Positions 6,863 through 14,890 of a stretch of 35,885 nucleotides of DNA are shown here, piece after piece. The stretch is from Crenarchaeota archaeon 13_1_40CM_3_52_17 (GTDB lineage Archaea > Thermoproteota > Bathyarchaeia > 40CM-2-53-6). The number at the start of each line of letters is the position of its first letter. Position 1 is the stretch's first letter. Made by a program: the position numbers and the translations under genes. The notes under the pieces were generated by a model, which ran no database searches, was not told the DNA's origin, and saw only the letters and a program-made list of their open reading frames with translations. The stretch lies in NCBI GenBank assembly GCA_001918745.1, contig MNGN01000052.1, positions 1-35,885 of the forward strand, given 5' to 3'.

Positions 6863-8110
6863 TTACTTCACTCTGGCCTTTGATGGGACGTCTGCTCTGA
6901 CTATCGCTCCAGGGCCAATCCAGGCGTCCGCGCCGATCTTTATTCCGGGAAAGACGGAGACGTTGATGCCTGTCTTTGCTCCGTCTCCGAAGATTGCGCC
7001 CAGTTTTCGTTGTCCGCTGTCGACCAGACGCCCTTTCACCTTTGACCGTATATTGGAGTCGTTGAATTTCAGATTGGCAGTGATTGTACCTGCTCCAAGC
7101 GATACCCCGTTGCCGAGAATGCTGTCTCCAATATAGCATAGGTGGGGGATCTTAGCGTCGTCGTCCATGACGATACTGTTCTTGACTTCGCAACCTGCAC
7201 CAACCTTTGCTCCTTTTCCAAGCGAGGTTCCCGGTCGAAGGTACGCGTTAGGGCCCACTACTGCACCCTCACCGACGTAGACGGGACCCTCGATGTACGA
7301 TCCAGACTTCACGAATGATCCTTCCGCCAAGCTGACACTGCCCTTCAAGTGTACCCCCGGTTCCGTGTGTCCATCTCGAATCTCCTCATCGGAATCCAGG
7401 GCTGATCGATTTGCCTCCAGAAGGTTCCAAGGGTAGCTAATGCCAACCCACTCCCCCTTGCCGAAGGGAATCGTCCGAATTCGTCTCCCGTCGGCCAGCA
7501 GCAGGCTCAGTGAATCGGTGAGCTCGAACTCTCCTCGTCGAGACTTACGCGTCTTCCTTATTGCAGAGAAAATAGAATTATCAAGAACGTAGATGCCTGC
7601 GTTAACGACTCCGACATTTCCACTAGCCACTTTCTCGCGGATCGAGACAATGTTCCCCTTCCGGACTTGCAAGGTGCCAAAGCGAGAGGGATCTTTCACT
7701 TCTGCGGCGCCCATTAGCAGATCTTTGGACTTCGATGAGCTGACGAATTTGTCGAGAGCCTTCTCGTTGTAGTAGTTGTCGCCGTAGACGATGAGGAAGC
7801 GGTCTTGTCCTTCTAACTCGTTCTCGCAGGTTCTTACTGCATCCGCGGTCCCTCCCAGCGTCTTCTGTTTCACGTATCTGATCTTGCAACCAAGCCGTTG
7901 GCCATCTCCGAAGAAATTCTTGATCTTTTCCGCTTCAAACTGGACTACCATGACGATATCGCGGACGCCAGCTTGAACCAGCGCCCTGACTGTTCTTTGC
8001 AGCAGAGGCTCTCCAGCGATCGGGAGCAAATGCTTCGGATTTTTCTCAGCAAGCGGCCAGAGACGTTCTCCTCTACCCGCCGCGAGAATCGCTGCCTTCA
8101 ATTCTGTCAC
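6863..8110 (-). CDS. Bifunctional sugar-1-phosphate nucleotidylyltransferase / acetyltransferase (GlmU-like)
   Basis: The N-terminal nucleotidyltransferase domain (about 1-230) has the signature LAAGRGERLWPL with the lysine of NPKHLLPI, plus VYGDNYY at the metal site. From about residue 250 to the end come hexapeptide repeats of a left-handed beta-helix, including GAGTITANLKF and the terminal GADAWIGPGAIV. In archaea such proteins make UDP-GlcNAc from glucosamine-1-phosphate, or NDP-glucose/galactosamine variants. The gene follows the phosphohexosamine mutase gene with a GTGA overlap, which supports the amino-sugar route to N-glycan and surface polysaccharide precursors. 415 residues is typical. 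It is the last gene of a six-gene operon. Confidence 0.9.
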   Translation of the reverse strand: MTELKAAILAAGRGERLWPLAEKNPKHLLPIAGEPLLQRTVRALVQAGVRDIVMVVQFEAEKIKNFFGDGQRLGCKIRYVKQKTLGGTADAVRTCENELEGQDRFLIVYGDNYYNEKALDKFVSSSKSKDLLMGAAEVKDPSRFGTLQVRKGNIVSIREKVASGNVGVVNAGIYVLDNSIFSAIRKTRKSRRGEFELTDSLSLLLADGRRIRTIPFGKGEWVGISYPWNLLEANRSALDSDEEIRDGHTEPGVHLKGSVSLAEGSFVKSGSYIEGPVYVGEGAVVGPNAYLRPGTSLGKGAKVGAGCEVKNSIVMDDDAKIPHLCYIGDSILGNGVSLGAGTITANLKFNDSNIRSKVKGRLVDSGQRKLGAIFGDGAKTGINVSVFPGIKIGADAWIGPGAIVRADVPSKARVK

Positions 8111-9438
8111 CGTGCCTTCAGGACTTGCCTCAAGAGCCGAAGCGTCTCTCTCATAACTCTCGTTGCCTCAGACTTATCTTTCGATTCTCCGGTCACGCGT
8201 ATCACAGGCTCTGTCCCACTGTCCCGGACGAGAACCCAGGCAGCCTCGGTGCTCACCCTCAACCCAAACTTCGTCTCAACAGACGAGTTCTTGCCAAGGA
8301 TCTTTTTCAAGCCCGTAGCCAGTGTGGAAAATTTGCCCCGGGATAGCTTTCCTGAATACTTCATCCCCTCTCTAATCATATGATATTCCGGAACATCCTT
8401 GACCATTTCTGAGACACGGAGACCAAGGGTTTCTGCCGCTTTGAGAAATAGCAGTCCAGATAAGGGGCCGTCAGGACAGCCGTTGTAGTCTCGGTGAATC
8501 CACGCCCCAGACGGCTCTCCGGCGAAGTTCGCGCCTAATCGCTTCGCTTCTCGTAGAAGCTTAGCATCACCCACTGGTCCCCGAACCAATCTCGCGCCGG
8601 TCTTCTGAGCTATCTCATCAACAACCATCGAGGCGTCGAGCGGGATCACAAAGGGACCCTTGGAGCGTTTTGCGAGGAAGGCGATGTAGGATGCGAGGAT
8701 TCTATCCTGCAAGGGACAAACTCCCTTCTCGTCAACGACGTACATTCTGTCTGCATCACCATCAAACGCGATTCCTCCATCAAAATGAGTCTCAATTACC
8801 ATGCTACCAAGAGTTCGCACGCTATTCCTTGTGGGCTCAGAGCCGCGACCGGGGAATCCACCATCAGGGTAGGAATTGATTGTCGTAACCTTGTCCAGTC
8901 TCTCTCGATAGATTGCGGGAGCGAGAGCTGAGGCGGCTCCGTTGCCACAATCGAGTACAACTTTCCATTTCTTCTTGAAGACGACCCGTGCCAGCAATTC
9001 CTTGTACTCCCTCGGGTCCGCAGGTTCAAGACTGGAAGCTTTCCCATCGTAAGGAAGCTTCTTTGGATTCTTCAAGCTCAATCTCGTTTCGTCGTCGAGA
9101 GCCTCTCCAAGCTTGTTGAACACCTTGAACCCGTTGTACTCCGGCGGGTTGTGGCTAGCAGTAATCATTACACCCGCCGATCGCCCCCGAGACTTCGTCT
9201 GATAGGCGAGTGCAGGTGTCGGAATCAAACCATAATCCAGAACTTTCGCTCTGTTCTCAAGAGCAGCTGCAAGAAAAGCCGCCTTCAGAACCGGCCCTGA
9301 GTATCGCGGATCGTTTCCAAGAGCCAGCTCTTCCCCCATAATCCTTGGAACGAGCCTCCCTAGCTCGAAGGCAACTGAGGAATTTACAGTTTCAGGATAT
9401 TTGCCTCGGATTCCGGAACTGCCGAATTGCAGGTTCAA
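8107..9438 (-). CDS. Phosphoglucosamine mutase / phosphohexomutase
   Basis: Alpha-D-phosphohexomutase interconverting sugar 6- and 1-phosphates, by context glucosamine phosphate. Family motifs are intact: the phosphoserine loop TASHNPPEYNG (S95), the metal loop DGDADR (residues 226-231), the sugar-binding GEPSGAW and the phosphate-binding RDSGTEPVIRV near the C-terminus. At 443 residues the protein has the archaeal GlmM/ManB length. It starts with TTG and follows eS1 by 11 nt, and its stop overlaps the GlmU-like start, so the two consecutive sugar enzymes are translationally coupled. Whether it prefers GlcN, Glc or Man phosphates cannot be decided here. Confidence 0.93.
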   Translation of the reverse strand: MNLQFGSSGIRGKYPETVNSSVAFELGRLVPRIMGEELALGNDPRYSGPVLKAAFLAAALENRAKVLDYGLIPTPALAYQTKSRGRSAGVMITASHNPPEYNGFKVFNKLGEALDDETRLSLKNPKKLPYDGKASSLEPADPREYKELLARVVFKKKWKVVLDCGNGAASALAPAIYRERLDKVTTINSYPDGGFPGRGSEPTRNSVRTLGSMVIETHFDGGIAFDGDADRMYVVDEKGVCPLQDRILASYIAFLAKRSKGPFVIPLDASMVVDEIAQKTGARLVRGPVGDAKLLREAKRLGANFAGEPSGAWIHRDYNGCPDGPLSGLLFLKAAETLGLRVSEMVKDVPEYHMIREGMKYSGKLSRGKFSTLATGLKKILGKNSSVETKFGLRVSTEAAWVLVRDSGTEPVIRVTGESKDKSEATRVMRETLRLLRQVLKAR

Positions 9439-9449
9439 GAGTGGCAGCG

Positions 9450-10127
9450 CTACGCTGCTGGCTCTGGAGTAACCGCGGCGATTTCAGGAATAGCTTCGAT
9501 GACTTCCTCGGGGGCCTTGCTCTTGGGCTCTGCTCCTTCCAGGGTCAATGGCATGGAGAGCAGTTTCGATTTGCGCACACCGATATGACGCAAGGGGCAG
9601 ACTTTCTTCGCTTCGTTATAGACGTCGGATCCCATTTTCCCGAGAACCATCTCATGGCAAAGCTGCGAGTAAGTCAGCTTCGACGCCTTTTCTGCAACGA
9701 TCTTGCCCATGACCTGTCGTATCCCATGCTCCTGCGACCCGTTTATTCTGCCGTGGCTGAATCCCACGATGTAGACTCGTGTAAGATAGTTGTCAACTGT
9801 TCGACCGGTGAAAATCCCATCGCAGCGAGTACTTCCACGCCTGACAAGGCTTCTGAGATAGTCAGTAGAGTACTCGTGGCTCTTGAGAATTGTATCAGCC
9901 CGGTCGCCCGTTATGGAGGTGATTAGGAAGTAGAGTTTGATGGACTGGTGGGAGAAATCATTCGTAATATCGTAAAGCGTGGTTTCCACGACTCGGCCGA
10001 TAAGTTTCTTTGGATCCTCGCAAGGAATTCCGGCGACGTTTTGTTCTCCAAAGTAGGCGGGGGTGTACACGGAGTACCACTCCTTGGTTCTCCACTTGTC
10101 CCGCACTTTCTTGGTGGTCTTTGACAC
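9450..10127 (-). CDS. Ribosomal protein eS1 (S3Ae)
   Basis: Small-subunit protein shared by archaea and eukaryotes, located near the mRNA exit. The 225 residues carry the family N-terminus (KKVRDKWRTKEWYSVYTPAYFG), the GRVVETTLYDI segment and RGSTRCDGIFTG, and continue to an acidic, Ala/Pro/Glu-rich C-terminal tail of about 25 residues. Start is GTG, 18 nt after the Pcc1 stop. It belongs to the uS15 - DHH nuclease - Pcc1 - eS1 group whose order is commonly conserved in archaeal genomes. Confidence 0.95.
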   Translation of the reverse strand: MSKTTKKVRDKWRTKEWYSVYTPAYFGEQNVAGIPCEDPKKLIGRVVETTLYDITNDFSHQSIKLYFLITSITGDRADTILKSHEYSTDYLRSLVRRGSTRCDGIFTGRTVDNYLTRVYIVGFSHGRINGSQEHGIRQVMGKIVAEKASKLTYSQLCHEMVLGKMGSDVYNEAKKVCPLRHIGVRKSKLLSMPLTLEGAEPKSKAPEEVIEAIPEIAAVTPEPAA

Positions 10128-10145
10128 AGTCTCTATTCCATTTTC

Positions 10146-10388
10146 TTAGTTTGATACTTTTGTCAGCGTCTCCTTTGCTGCTTGGAGACAGCGGAGGAGG
10201 TCGTCCAAGGTGAATATGAATGTTTCAATCTTTCCCTCGAATTCGAGCCCGAAAGATGCTGAGCGGTCCAACGCTTTTCCCTTCACTGTGAGACCTTTCA
10301 TGTTCAAGTTATCCGGCTGGACCGATGCTACAAGCGACCTGGATGTTGCCCTGTTCGGTGTCGAGATCTTGATCTGTGCCTTGATCAC
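10146..10388 (-). CDS. KEOPS complex subunit Pcc1
   Basis: Small dimerising subunit of KEOPS, which with Kae1 makes the t6A37 modification on tRNAs that read ANN codons. The 80 residues show the Pcc1 pattern: an N-terminal strand (KAQIKISTPN), a SVQPDNL motif, a GKALDRSASFGLEFEG hairpin and the terminal TLDDLLRCLQAAKETL helix. It starts with GTG in a 4-nt GTGA overlap with the upstream DHH nuclease gene. Two other KEOPS subunits, Kae1 and Bud32, are encoded at 16.3-17.9 kb in this window; Cgi121 is not seen. Confidence 0.85.
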   Translation of the reverse strand: MIKAQIKISTPNRATSRSLVASVQPDNLNMKGLTVKGKALDRSASFGLEFEGKIETFIFTLDDLLRCLQAAKETLTKVSN

Positions 10389-11890
10389 TTGATTGTCGAC
10401 TCGATAGTCTTTTCGAATTGTGTGAGGAATGATTCGAGGCTCTGACGCTCTACGGTTGCGCCTGCGGCTATCGCGTGACCGCCTCCGTAACCTCCGTACT
10501 TTGGAGAGAGGTCCTGAAGAATCTTCCCAAGATTAAGTCCCTTCTCGATCAACTGATCAGTTCCACGCGCGGAGACTTTTGACTCGCCCTCCTTTGTCGC
10601 GGTCACGACCAAAGTTACCTTCGATCCACCGAAGAGGTTCGAAGAAGAGAGTATTGAAGAGACGGCTCCCGTCATGTTTTCATCGATCACTCCCTCGCCC
10701 CTAACAATTACCAAGTGTCCCTTCTGAACCAGTGACTTGGGATCAGAGGTTATCCAGTTCATGTATTTTGACAAGAATTTTCGGTACTCTGAGTAGACTC
10801 CTTGGGCTTCCTCGAACGCTGCTCCACGGTCCCCGAGGCCCAATGCTACCCCAAGACCCGGTTTACCCATGCGGCCGCAAGCGTTCAGGAGAGATCCGTA
10901 TTCCCTGGCGTCGCGAAGCGGCGTTGAAGGTTCTTCCTTGCTCAAGGTGTAAACAGACCCTATCAGCTCAAGCGCCACCTCTCCACTGAGCTTCAGGGAG
11001 ATCATGTGTTGAATGATCTTGTCGACAAGCCGCTTCTTCTCTTCAAGCGAGAGATCAGAGATTGTTCTCCAACGATCGTCAACTTTGGTGGGAATGTTTA
11101 CGGAATCAAGAAGAGCTAGACAGCGGTCTTCCTCACCGCTTAGGCCTGGCAGGAACGGTGTCGTGGTTGATGCGATTGCACGATGAATGGGTCTTGTTTG
11201 TCGTCCGAACAGGACCAGGTCCTGGGTGACTTCGACCAGTTTCGTTTTGACCGCGTCTTCTAGAATCTCAGTGTTGAGGCCGATTAGAGATCTCTTGGGA
11301 CCCTTATCCTGTTGGTCCCCAAGACATCCAACAATAGCTAGGGGGGAAAGATCTACGTTCTTCTGGTCTATGGCTTTTGCGAGGAGATAGGCTGTTCCTG
11401 CCCCGCTGATCTCTTCCGAGCCGTTGAAACCCATTAGGTGAGTGTTGAAATGATGGAGATTCGGCGGAGGCTCACCCAACACTTGATGATGGTCGGCAAT
11501 AACGATCTCCCGATTCTTGAGCCCTTTCGATACAATGTCGAGATAACCGCTGCCTATGTCTGAAAACATGATGAAGTCAGCGTCAACTGCTCCGATCTCC
11601 TCAATCGTTCTCTCGCTGAGATTCTCCACTATTCGCATGTGAACAATCGTATTGAGACGTTTTACAGCTTCAAACGATATTGCGCCGGCTGTTAGACCGT
11701 CGGCGTCGAAATGCGTTACTGTCAGGATCGTTGATTCTTTAGAAGCTGCTTCTCGGATTATCGACGCGGTTTCGTCGGCGGTTCGCTGGAGGTCTAGTCG
11801 ACGCTCGTTGAGGCTAGTCGAGTGAGGCTGCAATTGGCTTGTATGTCCAATCTTTAGGAATTCTTCCAATCTTATGATAATAAAATACAA
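10385..11890 (-). CDS. RecJ-like DHH/DHHA1 single-strand nuclease (GAN family)
   Basis: Archaeal RecJ homologue, related to the GINS-associated nuclease of the replisome. Motifs in order are HFDADGLTAGA, SDIGSGYLD, the DHHQ triad in IADHHQVLG, GCLGDQQDKGP, and the DHHA1 substrate-binding GGYGGGHAIAAGA near the C-terminus. These residues bind two metal ions and the 5' end of single-stranded nucleic acid. The far upstream ATG would place the first 25 residues within the uS15 coding region. A start at the in-frame TTG around 11835, or close to it, is more natural, so the true protein is probably about 480 residues. It overlaps Pcc1 by 4 nt downstream. Confidence 0.92.
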   Translation of the reverse strand: MYFIIIRLEEFLKIGHTSQLQPHSTSLNERRLDLQRTADETASIIREAASKESTILTVTHFDADGLTAGAISFEAVKRLNTIVHMRIVENLSERTIEEIGAVDADFIMFSDIGSGYLDIVSKGLKNREIVIADHHQVLGEPPPNLHHFNTHLMGFNGSEEISGAGTAYLLAKAIDQKNVDLSPLAIVGCLGDQQDKGPKRSLIGLNTEILEDAVKTKLVEVTQDLVLFGRQTRPIHRAIASTTTPFLPGLSGEEDRCLALLDSVNIPTKVDDRWRTISDLSLEEKKRLVDKIIQHMISLKLSGEVALELIGSVYTLSKEEPSTPLRDAREYGSLLNACGRMGKPGLGVALGLGDRGAAFEEAQGVYSEYRKFLSKYMNWITSDPKSLVQKGHLVIVRGEGVIDENMTGAVSSILSSSNLFGGSKVTLVVTATKEGESKVSARGTDQLIEKGLNLGKILQDLSPKYGGYGGGHAIAAGATVERQSLESFLTQFEKTIESTIK

Positions 11891-12260
11891 GCCGATGGAT
11901 CTTCGACTCGATCAATGCCAGGTCCCTCTTGTTTGGGTAGTCTTTCCGGTTCTTTTCAAGGTGTCTTGTCGCGCTTGTCGCTTTTTTCAGTAGATTGTCT
12001 AGGTCTTCAGGAAGCTTTGTGCGACTTTCTACTGGGAGGATGTGTTCAAGGCGACGGCCGGCAATTTGTGAAACGAGAGGAATGCCGTACTTGTCTCGGA
12101 GGATCTGCCCGACGAGGCTTGGGGTGTTTCCCTCTTTGGACAGTTTCAGAACAAGGGCTTCTACCTCTTCAGGCTCGTATTTGAACCAGGCAGGCGGACG
12201 TCTACTAACAGGTCTTGTTGACCCTGAACTTCCTCTCTTACCAGAGTAGAGCCTTGCCAA
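11814..12260 (-). CDS. Ribosomal protein uS15
   Basis: Primary 16S rRNA-binding protein of the small-subunit platform, in its 148-residue archaeal form. The N-terminal extension typical of archaea and eukaryotes is present (GSSGSTRPVSRRPPAWFKY), as is the segment LVGQILRDKYGIPLV. The rRNA-binding core follows, with the KRDLALIESKIHRLVFYYHKIGRIP region. Start is TTG. It opens a six-gene operon that continues through the DHH nuclease, Pcc1, eS1 and two sugar enzymes, and its 3' end overlaps the nuclease reading frame. Confidence 0.95.
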   Translation of the reverse strand: MARLYSGKRGSSGSTRPVSRRPPAWFKYEPEEVEALVLKLSKEGNTPSLVGQILRDKYGIPLVSQIAGRRLEHILPVESRTKLPEDLDNLLKKATSATRHLEKNRKDYPNKRDLALIESKIHRLVFYYHKIGRIPKDWTYKPIAASLD

Positions 12261-12280
12261 ACTATTGATCCCTTGATTAC

Positions 12281-12308
12281 ACCGCGGTCCCCGGGTCGGC
12301 GTTATTTA
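12281..12308 (-). promoter_or_regulatory. Promoter of the uS15 operon
   Basis: On the minus strand a CTTAAATAAC box A (12299-12308) lies 38 nt before the TTG start of uS15. The palindrome ACCGCGGT (12281-12288) is placed at or just before the expected start site. The box overlaps the end of the PIN-domain gene, so the operon would be transcribed independently of it. Confidence 0.4.
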
Positions 12309-12740
12309 AGTCGAACTGGGAGAAACCTTCTTTGAAATCAACAACCCTCGACGACGCATTGGACAGATCACTGGTAAGCCAAGCTTGGCTAGAGCGGTCC
12401 TCAATTTGCGATCAACGGTCGCGACGGCTAATGGCTCATTCTTGGTTAATGAGAAAGAAAGTATCGCAGCGTCTGTATCCGAGGTGTCTACTCCGGATGC
12501 GAAGATCGGGTATTTTCTGGATTTCAAGAGTTCAAGAGCGGCACCCGCGAGACCGCCAGTTTTCGAGGACCGAGTTCTTCCGAGGCGTTGGAGTTCGCGT
12601 TCTACCATGTCGAGAGTCGCGACCCGGACCGGGCCTTTGATGAGGTCTCGTACTTCCTCGTCGATATCTCTTCTCTGTTCAAGCATCGCAATGAGAAAGC
12701 TGGTATCGAGAATAACTGTGAGAGGCTGGTTGGTTCTCAT
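12306..12740 (-). CDS. PIN-domain protein of the archaeal Fcf1/Utp24-like family
   Basis: Small PIN endoribonuclease-fold protein. From the ATG at 12740 the first acidic residue is D12 in TVILDTSFL, followed by the glutamate of MVERELQRLG, then DTSDTDAAILSF and ATVDRKLR, together giving the metal-binding acidic set of active PIN domains. In archaea this single-domain family commonly lies beside aIF2-gamma and ribosomal genes and is related to Fcf1/Utp24, the pre-rRNA cleavage factor. An rRNA-processing role is therefore more likely than a toxin role, and no antitoxin gene is adjacent on this strand. An in-frame TTG at 12791 would add 17 residues of non-conserved character; I prefer the ATG. 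Confidence 0.85.
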   Translation of the reverse strand: MRTNQPLTVILDTSFLIAMLEQRRDIDEEVRDLIKGPVRVATLDMVERELQRLGRTRSSKTGGLAGAALELLKSRKYPIFASGVDTSDTDAAILSFSLTKNEPLAVATVDRKLRTALAKLGLPVICPMRRRGLLISKKVSPSST

Positions 12741-12821
12741 CGAATGGTTCCGAGTCCTATGAGTTTTCTCATATGTATCCACCTTCTTCAACCCAAAGCT
12801 AAGATGAATTGTTGATAGACT

Positions 12822-12989
12822 ATGAAAAGCATGAGCAGTCGAACAGCGGCTGCGTCAATAACAAGCATGCTGGAAATTTACTTGTGCAGAAATCCCTGCG
12901 TCATGGCCACAAATGCTGCGCTCAAGTGGCTCGAAGACTGGAGTGTGGGTCGAGGGGTTGAAGTTGCCTCTTCTCCGCCAGAGCACTAG
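12822..12989 (+). CDS. Possible 55-aa protein with CRNPC motif
   Basis: ATG-started frame of 55 residues with protein-like composition (MLEIYLCRNPCV, then NAALKWLEDWSVGRG). It contains a CxxxC pair and no membrane segment. It starts in the 130-nt gap between the PIN gene and the 4-TM gene, both on the other strand, and runs 68 nt into the end of the 4-TM gene. A second ATG lies three codons later. I do not recognise the sequence. The overlap counts against it and only composition speaks for it. Confidence 0.25.
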   Translation: MKSMSSRTAAASITSMLEIYLCRNPCVMATNAALKWLEDWSVGRGVEVASSPPEH

Positions 12990-13422
12990 CAAGGATTCCG
13001 AGGAGCACCATGCCAAAACCCAAGGCCCCTAGCCAGAGAAATTGGTGAACATAGCCATATTGTAAGCATGTTCGCGCTGGCCCGAATCCAGCTGGTGGGT
13101 TCACACACACTAGCGTGTCCGTTGCCACTTCTATGATCACGAAGACAAAGCCCAGAACGATCAACCCAAAAGCCAGGACGAGTCTGCGAAGGAGGATAGC
13201 GGAGGCCCGAAGCTTGGACCATTTGATCTGGGCAAGAGCTCCTATTACTATCAGAACGGCTCCGCTCGCGATCTCAAAAAAATCCCAGAGTAAGGCCGTA
13301 AAGCCTGACGGGTCACCGAGAACTGCAAAACGGTTGTAGTAGTAGTAAAAGGTCGCGACGCCTGCGGCGAGAATAGCTAATCCCGGAACAGGCGCCAAGA
13401 CGCTGAAGCAACGAAGTCGCAC
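12922..13422 (-). CDS. Uncharacterised four-helix membrane protein
   Basis: The 166 residues contain four strongly hydrophobic segments, near residues 8-28, 43-64, 80-100 and 128-148, with short polar loops. Between segments three and four is an extracytoplasmic-looking loop holding two cysteines (CVNPPAGFGPARTC), which could form a disulfide. The C-terminus is polar. It begins with GTG. I know no family name. It lies between aIF2-gamma and the PIN gene, a pair often adjacent in archaea, so it may be a later insertion here. Confidence 0.7.
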   Translation of the reverse strand: MRLRCFSVLAPVPGLAILAAGVATFYYYYNRFAVLGDPSGFTALLWDFFEIASGAVLIVIGALAQIKWSKLRASAILLRRLVLAFGLIVLGFVFVIIEVATDTLVCVNPPAGFGPARTCLQYGYVHQFLWLGALGFGMVLLGILASALAEKRQLQPLDPHSSLRAT

Positions 13423-13473
13423 GTCTCGCCTTCAACCAATTGTAGTTAACTCCTCCGCGGAAATTAGGGTTTG

Positions 13474-13499
13474 CGTTTGTAAAGGGAGTTCTACAAACG
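13474..13499. other. Inverted repeat (8-bp stem, 10-nt loop)
   Basis: CGTTTGTA (13474-13481) and TACAAACG (13492-13499) form a perfect 8-bp stem around AAGGGAGTTC. It lies between the aIF2-gamma stop and the 4-TM protein start on the minus strand. It could mark the end of the aIF2-gamma transcript or act as a binding site for the membrane-protein promoter. The rest of 13423-13608 shows no gene. Confidence 0.4.
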
Positions 13500-13608
13500 G
13501 GTGGTTTGGTGAAGACACGATTACCCCTGATTACGTCGCCTCGTCGACATGCTCATTGAGAGTATCCGCAATCCTCTGGCTCTGTATAGGCCATGATCAG
13601 ATGTAATA

Positions 13609-14874
13609 CTACCTTATTGTTCCGAATCCTATCAAGCGCCAACTCTCCCCAATCCTTCGACTTAGGGCGACTTTGGATCCGGGGTCAGCACAGATAGGTT
13701 TCTTTAGTTGGACGTCCGCTATGTCTTCCCTTGCTGATACTACCAACCCTGAAGTAACCGCGGTTCCTGCGTTGAGCACTAGAGGTTCGTTCATCTTGAT
13801 CTTCTGCACAGGGACCAGCTGTTCAGTCCCGACAGCTCTTTCGAATAGATCAACATCAAGGCTGACCTTTTCCAGAATATCGGGCAACGTGCCTGATCTT
13901 CCGAGGACATTTCCTACAAGCCCGTCCGATTTTGTTATTGATGGATCCAAGTCGAGTCCAACAGCGACTAATCCGCCCGGTGTTGCCTGTTTTACTTCTC
14001 CGTCGCCAGCTTGCAATGTCTCTACGTTCGCGATGAGCTTTTCGTAGGTGACCCGGTTCGACTCGCCCACCTTGATTCCAGGTTTGATCTCGATCTCCTC
14101 TCCTCTCTTGAAAATCCCCTGGACCACAGACCCTCCAACAACTCCTCCCAGAATATCCTCCACTTCGGTACCTGGCTTGTTGACGTCAAATGATCGAAGA
14201 ATGGACATTCTCGCCGCAACTGATGAATCACGTTTGGGAGTGGGAATCTTTTCTTGGATCGCGGCAATCAAGACATCCATGTTCAATTTGTGCTGTGCTG
14301 AAACCGGTATCACCGGAGCATCCCCAGCAACCGTGTCCTTCGTAAATTCACGAATCTCCTGATAGTTCAATCTAGCTCGGGCCCGATCTACCACGTCGAT
14401 CTTGTTCTGCACTACCACCATCTTGCGCAACCCGACCATTTGCGCGGCCAGCATGTGCTCTCGATCCTGTGCTTGCGGACACTTGACGTTGGCTGAGATA
14501 ACGAACATTGATCCGTCCATGATCGCCGCCCCGGACAGCATTGTAACCATTAGGCTGTGGTGACCCGGACAATCGACGAAACTAACTGATCTCAGGAACT
14601 TGGTCTCGCTCTTGCAGTTCGGACAAATCTTGCTCGTTGAATAGTTGAAAGGAGGCTCGCAAGACGGGCACTCGTAGAATGAGGCGTCAGCATATCCAAT
14701 ACGGATCGTGATTCCTCGTCGCAGCTCTTCAGAGTGTCTAGCAGTCCAAACCCCTGTCAGCGCTTGGACGATGGTGCTCTTCCCATTGTCGACATGGCCA
14801 AGGGTGCCTATGTTGATTTCAGGCTGCAGACTAATGCCACCTATGCGTAAGAGGTGCTCCGGAAGGATATACAG
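13609..14874 (-). CDS. Translation initiation factor aIF2, gamma subunit, with no standard start codon
   Basis: GTPase that carries initiator Met-tRNA to the ribosome. The region 14551-14874 supplies the G domain: INIGTLGHVDNGKST (P-loop, with Asn and Ser where the family usually has DHGKTT), the switch RHSEELRRGITIRIGYADA, a zinc knuckle with CPSC and CPNC, and FVDCPGHHSLM. The remainder carries NKID, domains II and III and the C-terminal RLIGFGTIR. Between the in-frame TGA at 14930-14932 and the P-loop there is no ATG, GTG or TTG. Near-cognate candidates are CTG (14874, giving LYILPEHLLRIGG; used here, 421 residues) and ATT (14835, 408 residues, about 30 nt after a TATATC stretch). An internal ATG at 14550 would remove the whole GTP-binding front, so it cannot be the real start. 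Family certain, start open. Confidence 0.93.
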   Translation of the reverse strand: MYILPEHLLRIGGISLQPEINIGTLGHVDNGKSTIVQALTGVWTARHSEELRRGITIRIGYADASFYECPSCEPPFNYSTSKICPNCKSETKFLRSVSFVDCPGHHSLMVTMLSGAAIMDGSMFVISANVKCPQAQDREHMLAAQMVGLRKMVVVQNKIDVVDRARARLNYQEIREFTKDTVAGDAPVIPVSAQHKLNMDVLIAAIQEKIPTPKRDSSVAARMSILRSFDVNKPGTEVEDILGGVVGGSVVQGIFKRGEEIEIKPGIKVGESNRVTYEKLIANVETLQAGDGEVKQATPGGLVAVGLDLDPSITKSDGLVGNVLGRSGTLPDILEKVSLDVDLFERAVGTEQLVPVQKIKMNEPLVLNAGTAVTSGLVVSAREDIADVQLKKPICADPGSKVALSRRIGESWRLIGFGTIR

Positions 14875-14890
14875 GCTTGCTTTATCGAGA

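Noticed and set aside
12306-12740. PIN protein as a VapC toxin
   Set aside because: No antitoxin gene precedes it on the same strand, and it lies near aIF2-gamma and uS15 as the Fcf1-like archaeal family does.
14372-14572. Alternative short frame overlapping aIF2-gamma
   Set aside because: aIF2-gamma G-domain motifs continue in the main frame through this region, so the short frame is a shadow.
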